DNA of 64,000 nt from Callorhinus ursinus (lineage: Eukaryota; Chordata; Mammalia; Carnivora; Otariidae), in NCBI RefSeq assembly GCF_003265705.1, contig NW_020312935.1, positions 5,134,386 through 5,198,385 on the forward strand, read 5' to 3'. Positions 49,893-64,000 of this stretch are shown one piece after another; the first letter of the stretch is position 1, and every line of letters starts with the position of its first letter. The position numbers and the translations under genes are program-made. A model generated the notes under the pieces. That model searched no databases. It had not been told where the DNA came from and worked only from the letters and a program-made list of their open reading frames with translations.

Positions 49893-50580
49893 AATGTGAA
49901 CACAAGAGGTAAGAAAAGTTATCAAAAAAGTGGCCCCTACTTCAAGTTCTAGAAGTGTTAGCCCTGATTCTCTCCTTGCAATTCCCCCATAACTACACCA
50001 ACCTTAAACTCCTAAAACTCCTTAGACACTTTGTTTAGGGAAAATAAGGGAGAAAGCAGAGCTGGAGGATAGAAAATCAGAGATCACCCTGTTTACAGTC
50101 TCAAACAGTGCAAATAAGTAGTAGAGAATTGGGTACTGTCAGAGATTAGAGCAAGAGGAAGCACAATCACCAGCACTAAGAAACAGACCCAGAAAAGGTT
50201 TCAGGTGGTTACAAAATGAAATGAGAAGGGCAGAACTGCTAAATCTCCTTTCCAAATACCTGACAAAACAACAGTCAGAAAGGATAAAGGATTACTCCAT
50301 AACTGCAAAACCTGCTATTAACTTCAAAAGAGTACTTATTGTCAACACAGAGCAAAGATTAACCCTTTCATAGATCAACAGTTCTACTCTGGTCATCTCT
50401 CAAAATTTAGGGCAGATTACCTCGGGAAATAGTTCGATCATACATGTACTGCTGAAGGTAAGTTTTTTTTCTTTTTACCAACCCAAAGGCTACTAAAAAA
50501 TAAATTACTCTTACCTCCTTTGATTATTTCTCTCTTAGATTAGGACCTTAATTTTAGGAGCTAAAGTTATGACTGCCCTG

Positions 50581-50786
50581 GGGTGCCTGGGTGGCTCAGT
50601 CATTAAGCGTCTGCCTTCAGCTCGGGTCGTGATCCCAGGGTCCTGGGATCGAGCCCCGCATCGGGCTCCCTGCTCGGCGGGAAGCCTGCTTCTCTCTCTC
50701 CCACTCCCCCTGCTTGTGTTCCCTCTCTCACTGTGTCTCTCTCTGTCAAATAAGTAAATAAAATCTTTAAAAAACAATAATAATAA
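50581..50786 (+). mobile_element. CAN SINE, first of a tandem pair
   Basis: The pair is bracketed by one TSD: ttatgactgccctg (50567-50580) and ttatgactgcactg (50998-51011). Confidence 0.94.
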
Positions 50787-50997
50787 GGGCGCCTGGGGGG
50801 CTCAGTCGGTTAAGCGTCTGCCTTCGGCTCAGGTCATGATCCTGGAGTCCCGGGATCGAGTCCCACATCGGGCTCCCCGCTCAGCGGGGAGTCTGCTTCT
50901 CCCTCTCACCCTCTCCCCTCTCAACTCTCTCTCACTCTCTCACTCTCAAATAAATAAATAAAATCTTTAAAAATAATAATAAATAAAAAAAATAAAA
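50787..50997 (+). mobile_element. CAN SINE, second of a tandem pair
   Basis: A different subtype from its neighbour (ggggggctcag head; cccgctcagcggggagtctgc), so it is not a simple tandem duplication; it probably inserted into the A-rich tail of the first. Confidence 0.94.
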
Positions 50998-51037
50998 TTA
51001 TGACTGCACTGAAAATTCAAAGGGGATCCTGGTGCTA

Positions 51038-51427
<390 letters not shown>

Positions 51428-52711
51428 TCAGTGGGGAAAAGACTCATGAAGGAGGTGGCTTTGCAGATGGATGTTGAGAAATTACTATTATTTCAATAAA
51501 TTGAAAAAGCAAGGAGAAATTAAAGTATAGGTTGTATGCAGATACTCTGGTTCCTGAGGAAGAATACAGAAAAAGAAGTCTGCAAAGGAAGGTCAGATCA
51601 CAGAGGGCCTTCAAGGCCATTCAAAGAAAGCTAGACTTTTTTTCAAAGAGCCACTGAAGGGTTATGGGCAGTAGGAAAAGACACTATCCTTACAGGGAAC
51701 ATGCAGTCAATCTCAACTAATAACTAACCAGCAGAAATATGGAAATGCGTAAAGACTCAGAAAACTGAGTAGGCCAAATTTCCAAGTAATAAAATATGGC
51801 CAAGTTACTAAAAGCAATGCTACGATTTCTGCAAAAAGTTTTAAGAAACTTCTCATGAGGTACTAAGGGTTTTAGTTTTATTGCAGATTAAATGAAAAAA
51901 CAAAGATACGATATTGTTATACTATATCACGTAAACAAACACAGAAGCACAAAGATGTACTACAAAACAAAACACTAAAAAAAATGCAAACAGTGACTAG
52001 GATCGTAGTTGCTTTTTGTTTTCCTCTTTATGCTTTTTTGTGTTATACAAAGAAGGTATGTACTCTTGTGATTAAAGAAGGAATAAAGTGTTTTCAGACT
52101 AAACTGAGAAAAAAGTGACATGTTGCTTCATATCATTGAAAAGTACAATTATGAAATAAACTTAATTTGGCCATCCCATTGGGCAGTAAGTCCCAATTTG
52201 CCAGTTCACTAATAACATGGCCTTTATACTCCTCTAGTAAAATAAATAACCTATAAACTAAGCTTAAGATCATTTCTTGTATTATCCCAGAATCTCCTAG
52301 TGTCCTTCAGATCAGTCATGTATCTACATCACATTTTATGTTAGGAAAAAAACTGAAATGGCTAAGAGTCACTTCTAAGCTTCTCTGAACCATCCTGTCA
52401 AAATGAAGTATTATATTCAAATACTTTTTTAAAAAGACATGACAATAATTACCTTATGAAGCTCTATTTCATTCATTCTTAAAATTTCAATGAAAAATGA
52501 GTCAATTCCAAATACTGTAGTTTATTTAGTTCCAGAAAAGTAAAAATTCTGGATCCAAAGATCATGAAATCTAAGCTGCTCTTTTAGTGTTTCTTTAAAC
52601 AAACTTTTTATTGATAACTGGGGCTCCTGGACAGAATGATAGGGTAAAAGGTTTAGATTTGCCTTTAGGGGACTGGCAACAGGAGCAAGATCTTTAGAAC
52701 AAAAGATAAAA

Positions 52712-52725
52712 TCACACACACACAA

Positions 52726-52757
<32 letters not shown>
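52712..52757. repeat. (CA)n microsatellite, compound
   Basis: Two CA blocks separated by aaacatat; the second has 13 units. Confidence 0.93.
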
Positions 52758-53430
52758 TTCTTTGATATAGTGAATGTCAACTTTTTGGAGATATAGAGTG
52801 TCTTAAGTATCCAATGAAAACTATGGACCCTATTTTCAGAAAAAAATTTCTTGTATATAATTTCAAAAGGGACTGTGGATGCCTAGAAGTCCATGTAGAA
52901 ACCTGGAGTTAAGGGTCCACTGCTTCTGGCAGTAGATGGAGATTCATTCAGTAACTGCCTATTCAGTTTTCTCCTACCATGAAGAGAAACTATAGTTTCA
53001 ATAAGAACTGTCGATTCTGACATATGTGCACTAAGATGTACACTAGAGACTTGTCATGATGGCAATTAGCTTTAACTACTGATAAGTTAAAGACTATAAA
53101 ATTCTCTATACAGTCACTAAAGTGGTCCCAGGTTAAACTGTTCCAAAGTGCTTTTGTAAAATAAACATGTCAAGAAATTTTAAACTCTTTCAGTTCAGGG
53201 GCATAGTTACAACCACAAAACCTATTAGTGCTCAACAACTCTCAAGAAATTGGTAGCTTGCGTTTGTACTGATAATTCTGCTTGCAATCAATGTGTTCTC
53301 CATTTTCCTCAAGTCCATCATATTGAAAGAGTGTCTTATAACTTTACTAAGTTAACCAGGAGCAAAAAATAAAATTTACACCTTAACAAACAGCCACACT
53401 TTGAATGTGATGTAAAAATCTGAGCTGTTG

Positions 53431-53617
53431 GGGCGCCTGGGTGGCTCAGTCGTTTGGCGTCTGCCTTTGGCTCAGGTCATGATCCCCGGGTCCTGGGATC
53501 GAGCCCTACATCAGGCTCCCTGCTCCACGGGAAGCCTGCTTCTCCCTCTCCCACTCCCCCTGCTTGTGTTCCCTCTCTCTGTCAAATAAATAAATAAAAT
53601 CCAAAAAAAAAAAAAAA
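53431..53617 (+). mobile_element. CAN SINE with imperfect 17-bp TSD
   Basis: TSD aaaaatctgagctgttg (53414-53430) and aaaaatctgagccgtca (53618-53634). Confidence 0.95.
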
Positions 53618-54224
53618 AAAAATCTGAGCCGTCAGTTAAGAACTGTATGGGACTCTGGTCAACAGGAACTTACATTCTAAGGTAATAATATCTACACATA
53701 TCACCCAAAAAAAGGAAATAATTTAAAATATACTTATAAGATGTTAGAGAAATAAACGATCCATTCCACTAATATCCTAATTGCTCTCCAGGAGAAAGAA
53801 ACCCCCATCATAAAATTAACATAAAAGATAGCAATTAGACAATTTCCCTGAGGAATAAGTCTGACTCTGAACACACATACACCATTTAGAGAGTCAGAAA
53901 GAGAAATGGATGGTTCTGGTGCTGAGGGTAAACATGTGACTGCCCTTTACTCTGATTCTCTGGCAAAGACTTTGTGAAGTGGGCCTGTGATGCAGAGCTG
54001 TAAGGCTCCAGCAAATTGCACCTACTATTAGCTAGCATCTGGGAAAAAAACCTGCAAGATTATTTAAGGCGCTCACATTTCATTTAGAGATTATAAATAG
54101 CAGCACCTCAGCTGCTTCAAGTTCTAGGTCCCGTTCTATCAGCGCCCCTTAGTGGACAAGTCCGGGAAGGGCCTTTTGGGTGCAATTGTGTCCGAAGAGA
54201 GAGGGTAAAGAATGGGTGGACTCA

Positions 54225-55953
<1,729 letters not shown>

Positions 55954-56846
55954 CTAGGGAAAAGAAAATGGTGAAAGGTACCATGAGTACAAGGCCAGAG
56001 GAATGGGAATCAAATACCATACCTACTAGCAGCATAGAGAGTTTTCTCTTAAGCAACACGTTAGTTCTAAACCAAACAATTTTAGCTCTAAGGCTAAGAA
56101 AACCATTTGAGATTGGCAGACAGGCTGAAACACAGGGAGCCTGAGCTGGAGCAGTGCCCTTCCGTGTGCGCAGCCTGAAGAACTTCAGGGGAAAATGGGT
56201 AAATTAATCCATCTCCTGACCCGTTCCTTTCTTGCTTTTGATCACCTTTGTGTCTCTTGCTAATCTATTACTCATCTACACAATAATTCTCTAATTACTG
56301 AAGGCCCTGCTCAGGAACTAACAAGCAATTAATGCCAAATAGAAAAACTTAAAACTAGATTTAAAAAATAAAACAAAGCTTGCTCTAGATTTGTCACTCT
56401 TAAGATCTAACTGCCATATGGGCATGTCCTATTCTAATTCAATAAATGTTAAAAAAAATTACAATGTGCACCTAGCTCTGCACTGACTTTATAGGGTTAA
56501 GCGTGTAAGGATGTCAATTTTTGTTAACAGTAATTATGTTACAACATTTTAGTTGTCCTTTCAAAAAGGATAGCACAAATGCCTTCAACAACATTTATGT
56601 GAATACCCACTGGAATCCAAGCATTGTCCTAGGCATTGTAGTGAATATAAAAATGAGTAAGAGTTGTTCTCCCTCAATTGCTTGTGATCTACCAAGAATA
56701 AAACAAGTAAACCAATTATAATATTAATAATCCAAAGCAGGTAATTTAAAGAATTAAGAAGAGCAAAATTCTATTTTTTCAATATTCTTTCTATAAATAA
56801 GGGCTTAAGTTTCCCTTTCCTCATCCTTTAAAAGAGGGCTAAGACT

Positions 56847-57033
56847 GGGACGCCTGGGTGGCTCAGCCGATTAAGCGTCTGCCTTCAGCTCAGGTCATGA
56901 TCCCGGGGTCCTGGGATGGAGTCCTGCATCGAGCTCCTTGCTCAGCGGGGAGCCTGCTTCTCCCCTGCCTGCCGCTCCCCCTGCTTGTGCTTGCTCTCTC
57001 TCTCTAAAATAAATAAAATCTTTTAAAAAAGAA
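56847..57033 (+). mobile_element. CAN SINE
   Basis: Head gggacgcctgggtggctcag to tail aaataaaatcttttaaaa. TSD unclear. Confidence 0.93.
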
Positions 57034-57611
57034 TTAATCACCGAAGGTTCATCTTTCTCCATTCATCATCATTATCTGTGTCTATGCTATCAGATTTTAA
57101 TTATTAATTAAATTGTGTTTAATTGAAGTAGAAATCAATGCTATTTATTTTTTATCAATGCTATTTATGGAGTACTAAAGGTCATGGAGGCACAAGCTGG
57201 AAAATTCTGCTTTTCCAGAGAACTCTGTCCCTTTAAATCAACCCTAATTTTTCACACTCCTTAAGCCTCCCAGCTCCTCTGTGGAGCCTGATAACCAAGG
57301 AGCCAGTTTCCTGTGCATGATCTAATCTCCATAAGCCCAGCTAAAGGAGGTGCATTGTATGGCAGTGTTCACAAGTAATATGCAGGCCTAATTATGATAT
57401 CACCAATTACAAGTGGTAAAAAAAAAAAAAGAGAGAGATCGCCCTAGATAACGTAAGGGCCTATTGTTTGGTTCTGTAGTCTGTGTTCCCAGAAGTAATC
57501 CCCGTGGAGCCATCCTTCCTTACCAGCATCTTTTGTACAAAAAACCAAAAACCAAATGGAGTTAAATCTCCATTATTTACTGGCTTGACTGGGCCAAAGC
57601 ACCACAAATTT

Positions 57612-57797
57612 TTTTAAAGATTTTATTTATTTATTTGACAGAGAGAGAGAGCTCAAGCGGGGGGGGGGGAGCGGCAGAGGGAGAAAGCAGGCTCCCCACT
57701 GAGCAAGGAGCCTGACGAGGGACTTGATCCCATGACCCTGGGATCATGACTTCAGCCAAAGGCAGATGCTTAACCAACTGAACCACCCAGGTGCCCT
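57612..57797 (-). mobile_element. CAN SINE
   Basis: Reverse element with a pure G run near 57660. Flanks gcaccacaaattt / gcacctcaaacttt look like a worn TSD. Confidence 0.93.
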
Positions 57798-57873
57798 GGC
57801 ACCTCAAACTTTAACATGAATTCCATCAAGCCCATTTCTCAGGGGTATATGTTGTTATTGATAAATTCCTCCA

Positions 57874-58085
57874 GGGGCCCCTGGGTGGCTCAGTTGTTAA
57901 GCGTCTGCCTTCAGCTCAGGTCATGATCCCAGGGTCCTGGGATGGAGTCCCACATCAGGCTCCTTGCTCTGTGGGGAGCCTGCTTCTCCCTCTGCCTGCC
58001 GCTCCCCCTGCTTGTGCTCTCACTCACTTTCCCTTGCCTATGCTCTCTCTAGCAAATAAATAAATAAAATCTTTAAAAAAAAAAA
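57874..58085 (+). mobile_element. CAN SINE, perfect 14-bp TSD
   Basis: TSD gataaattcctcca at 57860-57873 and 58086-58099. Confidence 0.96.
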
Positions 58086-58722
58086 GATAAATTCCTCCAA
58101 CTTTTAAGTTCTCTTGTTATACTTATCTGAAGGAACAAGTACTGCTTTTGAATTTTGGAACAATTGATCAATGAATTTTTTCTGTGAGATCTCAAAGAAC
58201 TTGAATGGCCTCTGCTTGACACATAGAGCCTGTCGCCTCCCTTTCAAATTAATAATACATTTCTCCTTGTACTGAGCCCAAAACTATCTCCATTTTAAAC
58301 TTCCTGATGGGAGGACATTTATTTTCAAAAGATTTGGATGGGCCATCCAAAAGGTCTACCTTTTCCACAAGCCTAGTATTTATTTGACTGTTCAACTGTT
58401 CATCCACTCATTCACTAATTTAAATATTTAGTAAGCATCTAACCACCATTAATGACTTTTCTCCTCTAAATTCCAATAGCATTTTAGGGCTTATAATCAG
58501 TCCGCAAACACACAGCCATCTTTCCCCTCTTCAACTAGCCTCTCTATTTCTCTATTTTAGCACCTATTACAATAGATGATTAAGTTGTGTTACCTGAATG
58601 TTTGGTGACCAAGCAGTTGTTACAGAAGTACACAACTTAAGTGAACCCACTGTTACTATTTCTATGAAGCCAACAATAACTACCATTTAATTGCAATGTC
58701 TATTCAAGAATAAACCAGGTTA

Positions 58723-58914
58723 GGGGCGCCTGGGTGGCTCAGTCGTTAAGCGGCTGCCTTCGGCTCAGGTCATGATCCCAGGGTCCTGGGATCAAGCCCT
58801 GCATCGGGCTCCCTGATCCGCAGGAAGCCTGCTTCTCCCTCTCCCACTCCCCCTGCTTGTGTTCCCTCTCTCGCTGTGTCTCTCTGTCAAATAAATAAAA
58901 TCTTAAAAAAAAAA
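58723..58914 (+). mobile_element. CAN SINE, perfect 14-bp TSD
   Basis: TSD aataaaccaggtta at 58709-58722 and 58915-58928. Confidence 0.96.
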
Positions 58915-58959
58915 AATAAACCAGGTTATTCAGCTAAACATTTAATATGCAATTGCTCC

Positions 58960-59099
58960 TCACAAGTCCTGTAGGTTAAGCATTTTTATGCCCATTCTAA
59001 AAATGTGGAAAACAGGCTCAGAGAAGCAAAGTTAGTTGAGCCAAGGTACTCTTAGTAAGTGGCATAGCCAGGGTGAACCCAGATCTGTCTGACATAAAA
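58960..59099 (-). repeat. MIR remnant
   Basis: Reads tggaaaacaggctcagagaa, gtaagtggcatagccagggt and gaacccagatctgtctgac. Confidence 0.6.
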
Positions 59100-59345
59100 T
59101 CCATGCACAATCCATAGAGACAGGACGGAAAGTAGATGAGTGGTTGTAAGGGGATGGGAAGAAGGGGAAATGGGGACTGACTGCTTAATGGGTATGGTGT
59201 TTCCATCTGGGGTGATGAACAAGTTCTAGAACCAGACAGTGCGATAACCGTGTGAATGGACTTAATGTCAGTGAATTATATACTTGAAGAGATGGTTAAA
59301 ATGGTAAATTTTATGTCACGTGTATTTCACCACAATTTTAAAAAG
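59100..59345 (+). mobile_element. Old L1M 3' UTR fragment
   Basis: Contains ggggtgatgaacaagttcta, gaattatatacttgaagaga and tgtatttcaccacaatttta. Confidence 0.7.
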
Positions 59346-60359
59346 AACAAAGCACGTACTCCATGGCCTCCCAATACTCACCTCCCCATGGGCATGTTTT
59401 CATTGCTTCAGTCCCTAACCCATACCAACTTTACCCCAGCCATCTTCCCTCAGAATCAGTAGGCCCCAGCTTGTTGGGCTGTTAATAAACTCTAGTCCGG
59501 CTACCTCTGCAAATTAGGGCAGAGTTCCTGAGCGGCACCACGGACAGCAGCTTCTGTACCACCTCCCTTCCTCCCACTGCGACTCTTTCGTATTATATAC
59601 CCCCCTTCTACCAAGCCTTCCAGTAGATCTTCAGGGCTATACTGTGGTCAGGCCTTTCCAAGGACAGTGCCCTCCTCCCAACCTCTTGCCTAGCACCCAA
59701 CCCATATGCAGGTTAAAAGTTTGGTGTGCACCTCACATCCAACATTACCCTCATATACAGTCCCAGAGTGGAATCTGGCCACTTCCCACTTCATGTGGAC
59801 TCCCCAGATCATTGACTTATACCTGGAGTTTAGTGACCCATAAAGGGACACAGGAGGCTGCCCTGATTCAGCCAATGTTGCACTTCGATCTCTTGCTGAC
59901 AGCACTGACAATGACCAAATGCTCTAGGAAAAACAAACAAACAAACAAACAAAACCAGTCCTTCCAATGAAGTCATACTATATATGGAAGAAACTGTTGA
60001 GGCCAGGTCCTTCCAGTCTCCTCCACACCAGGCTGGTGACCCTACCAACCAAGGAAGTAGTGACGGCACAACAGTAAGCTGTTCCTGCCCCGCGGCGGAG
60101 AGGGCCCTACCACCCTGCATCCACACCCTACCATCCGGTGTTGTGGGGTTTCCTTGGACTGTGCTTATGGACTGTGCTTATGTATCGTCTCCTTCTAGCT
60201 GGGGTTCTTTCCTGCTCACCTAGAGGCAAAGCGGGATGGGAGTTCAAGTTCTGAAACAAAATCCCCTACTTTATGTATTATTTTGACCGTTGAAATTCCC
60301 TTTTCTCAGCAGTATAACCACTGGGTATGTTTCACATAGGGTTGTCTGTAATACTTCTA

Positions 60360-60480
60360 CTGACCAGGTGTGGGACTTAACACAAATCAATTGACTTCTC
60401 TGAGTCTCAGTTTCCTTATCTAGAAAACAAGGAGGTTAGATTAATCAGGCGTTAAGGTCTCTTTGGTATCTAATCTATCA
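60360..60480 (+). repeat. MIR remnant
   Basis: Reads ctctgagtctcagtttcctt and aacaaggaggttagattaat. Confidence 0.55.
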
Positions 60481-61864
60481 TCCTCTGACTTGAGTGCAAA
60501 TTTGCTCTCTTCTTCTGTATCATTCTGGCACCTCAGTCATTAAGAGGTAAAACTAGTTGAAAAACATGAACCAATCCTCCACCACCCCCAAAATTTTTAA
60601 ACCCTGAAACCTGACCAAGTTGTAAAAATTTCTAACCCTCCCCACATGCTTTCCCTTCTTCTCTCAGTTCTGAAGTTAGGACTTTAAAGATGAAATCCTG
60701 TTTAGTTGAAAGGTTTTCTGGTTACGTGAGGAATCCGTACAGACTAGGGATCGCCAAACAAATTACCAAGAGGTGGGAAAGCTGAAGCAGGAAAGGGAGA
60801 GACAGACTCTCAAGGTACCTATTCAATTCTTTGGTGTGAAAAAGCCTCTCCGCGACTAAGTGAAATGGTGCTTTGAAGAAAAGATGAACTTCCATGTCTA
60901 CCTGTGGCTTTTCCAGTATAAATATGTAGGACAGGGCTGATAGGCAAAATAAGAGGTGAGTATGGATTTATGAAAATCCTAACGGCTCAGAACAGATCAC
61001 ACGAGGAAACAGACAGGTACCAATGACCCCACTGGGAGCTTGGGGATTTCCACAGTCCTTTCTGAATGCATCCTGGCTTTCTATCACAGATCCAGCCATG
61101 AGAAGAGGGGTCTGCGCTTAAGCCTTACAACCCTTGATCTGAGCTTAGAGACTACTCTTAACAAGTAATAGAGACATGTTTCTGCATACTCTTAACAATA
61201 GATCACACACTACCTGTAACTGTTTGCTTGACTGGGAGCTCCCTGAAGGGAGCAACTGGCTTTTAATCATTTCTGTGTTTGTAAACCTAGCACAGTATCT
61301 GCCATTCTGTATGTACTTGGCAAAATTTTTCTTTGTGACTGATTAACTGAATCAAAGAATGAATGAAGTACATTGAATGCTTATTTTCTCAAAAGTTCTA
61401 TTTTTGTAGGGAAATTACAATGCCCTCTGTATTTTCTCTTCTTCCTCTTTTTTTTTTTTTTCTTTTTTAAGCTGTAGCTAGAAGCTATTCAATCAATGTT
61501 AATTAACTGAAGAATGACAGAACTTCAGCCATGGAAGGGAGAGCGGACTGAACAAAAGGAGGTCTGTTTTTTACTGTACTGGCTTATTCAGTACCTATCT
61601 TCAATACCTAAAGGACTGAATTTCTCTAGAAATTTAAATTAAAAAGGAAAGGAAAAACCCAGAGTCAAAATGGTCAGGAGTATTAAGAATAAACATGTTT
61701 CTGATTCAAAGCAAAACCAAACAGAAAGCAATCCTCACATACTCCATTTCTCATTTACTAGACTTCCATTACATGGTTAAGCATGGTTAAGCACATCCCT
61801 CTGAGACCACTGCAGAGTTGAAAGAGCACCAGGAAGTCAGGAGTCAGGAAAACAGGTATGAATT

Positions 61865-61985
61865 TTGTTTCTGACACCTACATGATTGCCCAAAATCACA
61901 TATTAAGTGAGTGAATAGGGGTAAGACAATTAAACCCCTCTAGGATTCAGTTTCCTCATTTATAATGCAAGTGTTAAGCTGCGGC
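61865..61985 (+). repeat. Possible MIR remnant
   Basis: Reads aggattcagtttcctcattt and ataatgcaagtgttaagct. Confidence 0.4.
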
Positions 61986-62690
61986 TTAAATACCAGCTAA
62001 GATAATTCATGTTAAAATATTTTGTAAAATATGCAGCCCTATGCAAATGTTACATTTATTCCTAAATACCTGCTGATACGGCTGTAAATGGAACTGTCTC
62101 CTTAATTTATGGCCTTATGTTTTATAGGGATGTATATGTGTGGAAATACAAACATGAATCAAGCTGACTAAATCCTAACACTGAAATTTAGTACAGGCTG
62201 GAACTTGACTGTACCCCTGTTAAAGATTAAACTAGTCAAATGCTGCCTTCTAAAATATCACAGTGATCCTTTTGATAGTAATGTTCCAGAACTTCTAATG
62301 CACTTACTGAGTTTAATTAAGACTTGTGAGAAGCAAAAGGACAAGCCAAGTTACCTAATATAGTATTTTGCACTGTGCATGCTTTCAGAGCGTATTGCAT
62401 AAAATAATCTTTTTTAAAAAGAGTTTCTTTGAACCAAAAGAGAACTGACAGTTTTTTGAGCCAAATTATTTGCTAAAGTATACAATGAACCTTCCACAAG
62501 TTACCTTGTTTCATCTCTACAACTCAAGTGTTAAATAAGTCATCTAAAGTCACATGGATTGTCAACCCTTGAGCCAGATTCCAAGCTAGGTCTATTGGAC
62601 TCAAATGTCCAGGTGCTTTTCACTACACTATACCACAGAATCTGAATGTACCATCTAACACTTGAATCTTCCACAGCTTTGAAGGCTACT

Positions 62691-62893
62691 TAAAAAAAAA
62701 AAAAAAGATTTATTTATTTATTTCAGTGGGGGGAGGGGGGGCGGGGAGGCAGAGGGAGAGAGAGAGAATCTCAAGCCAAGTCCTTGCTGAGTGTGGAGCC
62801 CAAAGCGGAGCTCAACCTCACAACCCTAAGATCATGACCTGAGCCGAAATCTAGAGTTGAACGCTTAAGTGACTGAGCCACCCAGGTGCCCCA
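62691..62893 (-). mobile_element. CAN SINE, older
   Basis: Reverse diverged element, gatttatttatttatttcag ... gccacccaggtgcccc. Confidence 0.92.
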
Positions 62894-63109
62894 GGGATAC
62901 TTCTTTTGGTCCTTTGCATGTTATTCAAGGTTACAGTTCAATTAGAGTTGGAAATATCCAGAAAGAATAACTGCATTTAGGGAACAGCCATAGTGGGAGA
63001 CTTTTACTGCAAAGCCTTTTGTAGTACTTCTTAAACATGTACCATGTACAAATATTATCTTTTCTAAACACAGAGTGAGAGAAAGAGAAGAGATGAAAGG
63101 ATTGGTTCC

Positions 63110-63204
63110 TAGATCAGATCTGGCACTCACTAGTATGATTTGGGACAAGTCACTTCACAATCTTCTGGATTTTGTTTCCTTTACTGTAAAATGAGGGATT
63201 AGTT
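63110..63204 (+). repeat. MIR remnant
   Basis: Reads tgggacaagtcacttcacaa and gtttcctttactgtaaaatg. Confidence 0.5.
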
Positions 63205-63425
63205 TGTCAAACCCAAAGAATGTACCACACCAACAGTGAACCCTAATGTAAACTATGGACTTTGGACGATATTGGTGTGTCAGTGTAGACTCATCAACTG
63301 TAACACATGTCCCACTCTGATGTGAAACGTTAACAGTGGGAGAGGCTGTGCATATGTGGGGGCAGGAGATATATGGGAACTCACTGCTTGATTTTTCTGT
63401 GCACATAAAACTGCTCTAAAAAACA
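63205..63425 (+). mobile_element. Old L1 3' end
   Basis: Contains gtgaaccctaatgtaaacta, gggagaggctgtgcatatgt and cataaaactgctctaaaaaa; homologous to the L1 end at 36.64-36.87 kb. Confidence 0.75.
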
Positions 63426-64000
63426 AAGTCTATTCGAAAACCAGAAAAAGAAATTAAATTATTTCTATATTTCCTTCTAGCTCTAAGATTCTATTATTCC
63501 AATTTACTCTACAAAAACAATTAAAAATTCAAAAAGAGGAGTCAATTGGCCAGCTGAGAGAGTAACTTTAATTAGAAATTTGTTAAGATTAAATGGAGAA
63601 AAGAAGACTTGGATAATTAAAGTCAGGATTCCCTGAATCTGGAAACAGAGAGATAAAATGGAAATGAGAATGAAGAATATAAACTAATTAGGTACCTTCT
63701 AGCCTCTCCTACCCTAAAATTTCTTCTGCCTTTAGGGAGTCTCAGGAAGCAGTGTGAGGAATACTAAAATGAAACATTCCCCACATACTCCCAGTCCCAC
63801 ATGGTATCAGATTCTGGCTGGTTCTCTTAAGAGCAAGAAAATGTCCAAATTGTAAAGAATTTTATAATTTTCTTATCCTGCCCTACCCAGAACCAATCTC
63901 TATGCAGCCTAGGTCTCCCTCTACCTCTGTAGGCAAAAAACAAATAAAAAAAAACCATTTATCCCTCTCGTACCAGAGAGGACAAAAAAAAAAGAAAAAT

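Larger units (their letters stand above)
55954..64000 (-). other. TANGO6: TANGO6 intron (5'-side, incomplete)
   Basis: Upstream intron in transcript order. It holds five CAN SINEs, MIR pieces and L1 3' ends. No exon is recognised. The segments 55954-56846, 57034-57611, 58100-58708, 59346-60360, 60480-61865, 61990-62690 and 63425-64000 are unassigned. Confidence 0.75.

Noticed and set aside
59644..59970. 108-residue plus-strand open frame and an overlapping minus-strand frame at 59830-60126
   Set aside because: Neither resembles a known protein; the segment is kept only as an unassigned-repeat candidate.

Overview
This is a stretch of a mammalian nuclear genome, not a microbial or viral one. 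About fifty tRNA-derived CAN SINEs in 64 kb (heads such as ggcgcctgggtggctcag, CT-rich middles, aaataaataaaatctt tails) point to a carnivore. The SINE consensus differs from what I recall of the dog type and looks like the arctoid type (bear, seal, mustelid or raccoon relatives). I cannot name the species.

The only protein-coding gene I can support is TANGO6 (older name TMCO7; transport and Golgi organization 6 homolog, related to yeast Rtp1), on the minus strand. Seven consecutive internal exons are visible, in transcript order at 55841-55953, 54226-54402, 51083-51215, 47822-48010, 40175-40309, 32506-33015 and 29959-30016. All introns between them begin GT and end AG. Phases match across every junction, and the 1315 exonic bases read 438 codons plus one base without a stop. 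The first exons, last exons, promoter and 3' UTR lie outside the window: 56-64 kb is intron on the 5' side and 1-29.9 kb is intron on the 3' side.

Everything else is intronic repeat or intron sequence I do not recognise. It includes CAN SINEs in both orientations, many with clear target-site duplications (TSDs); old L1M fragments, mostly 3' UTR and ORF2 ends; L2 and MIR remnants; a few microsatellites; and a 10-base N gap inside a GAAG/GAAA repeat at 16.2 kb. The most informative mobile element is a minus-strand L1 at 11527-14698 bounded by a perfect 15-bp TSD. It is 5'-truncated, lacks the C-terminal part of ORF2, is frameshifted just after its FADD reverse-transcriptase motif, and carries an out-of-place second copy of a 90-bp piece of its own RT domain.

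I found no CRISPR, operon, phage or other novel gene system. The points worth a second look are the rearranged L1, nested and tandem SINEs sharing single TSDs, a possible tandem splice acceptor in TANGO6, and a few non-repeat segments of unknown origin.
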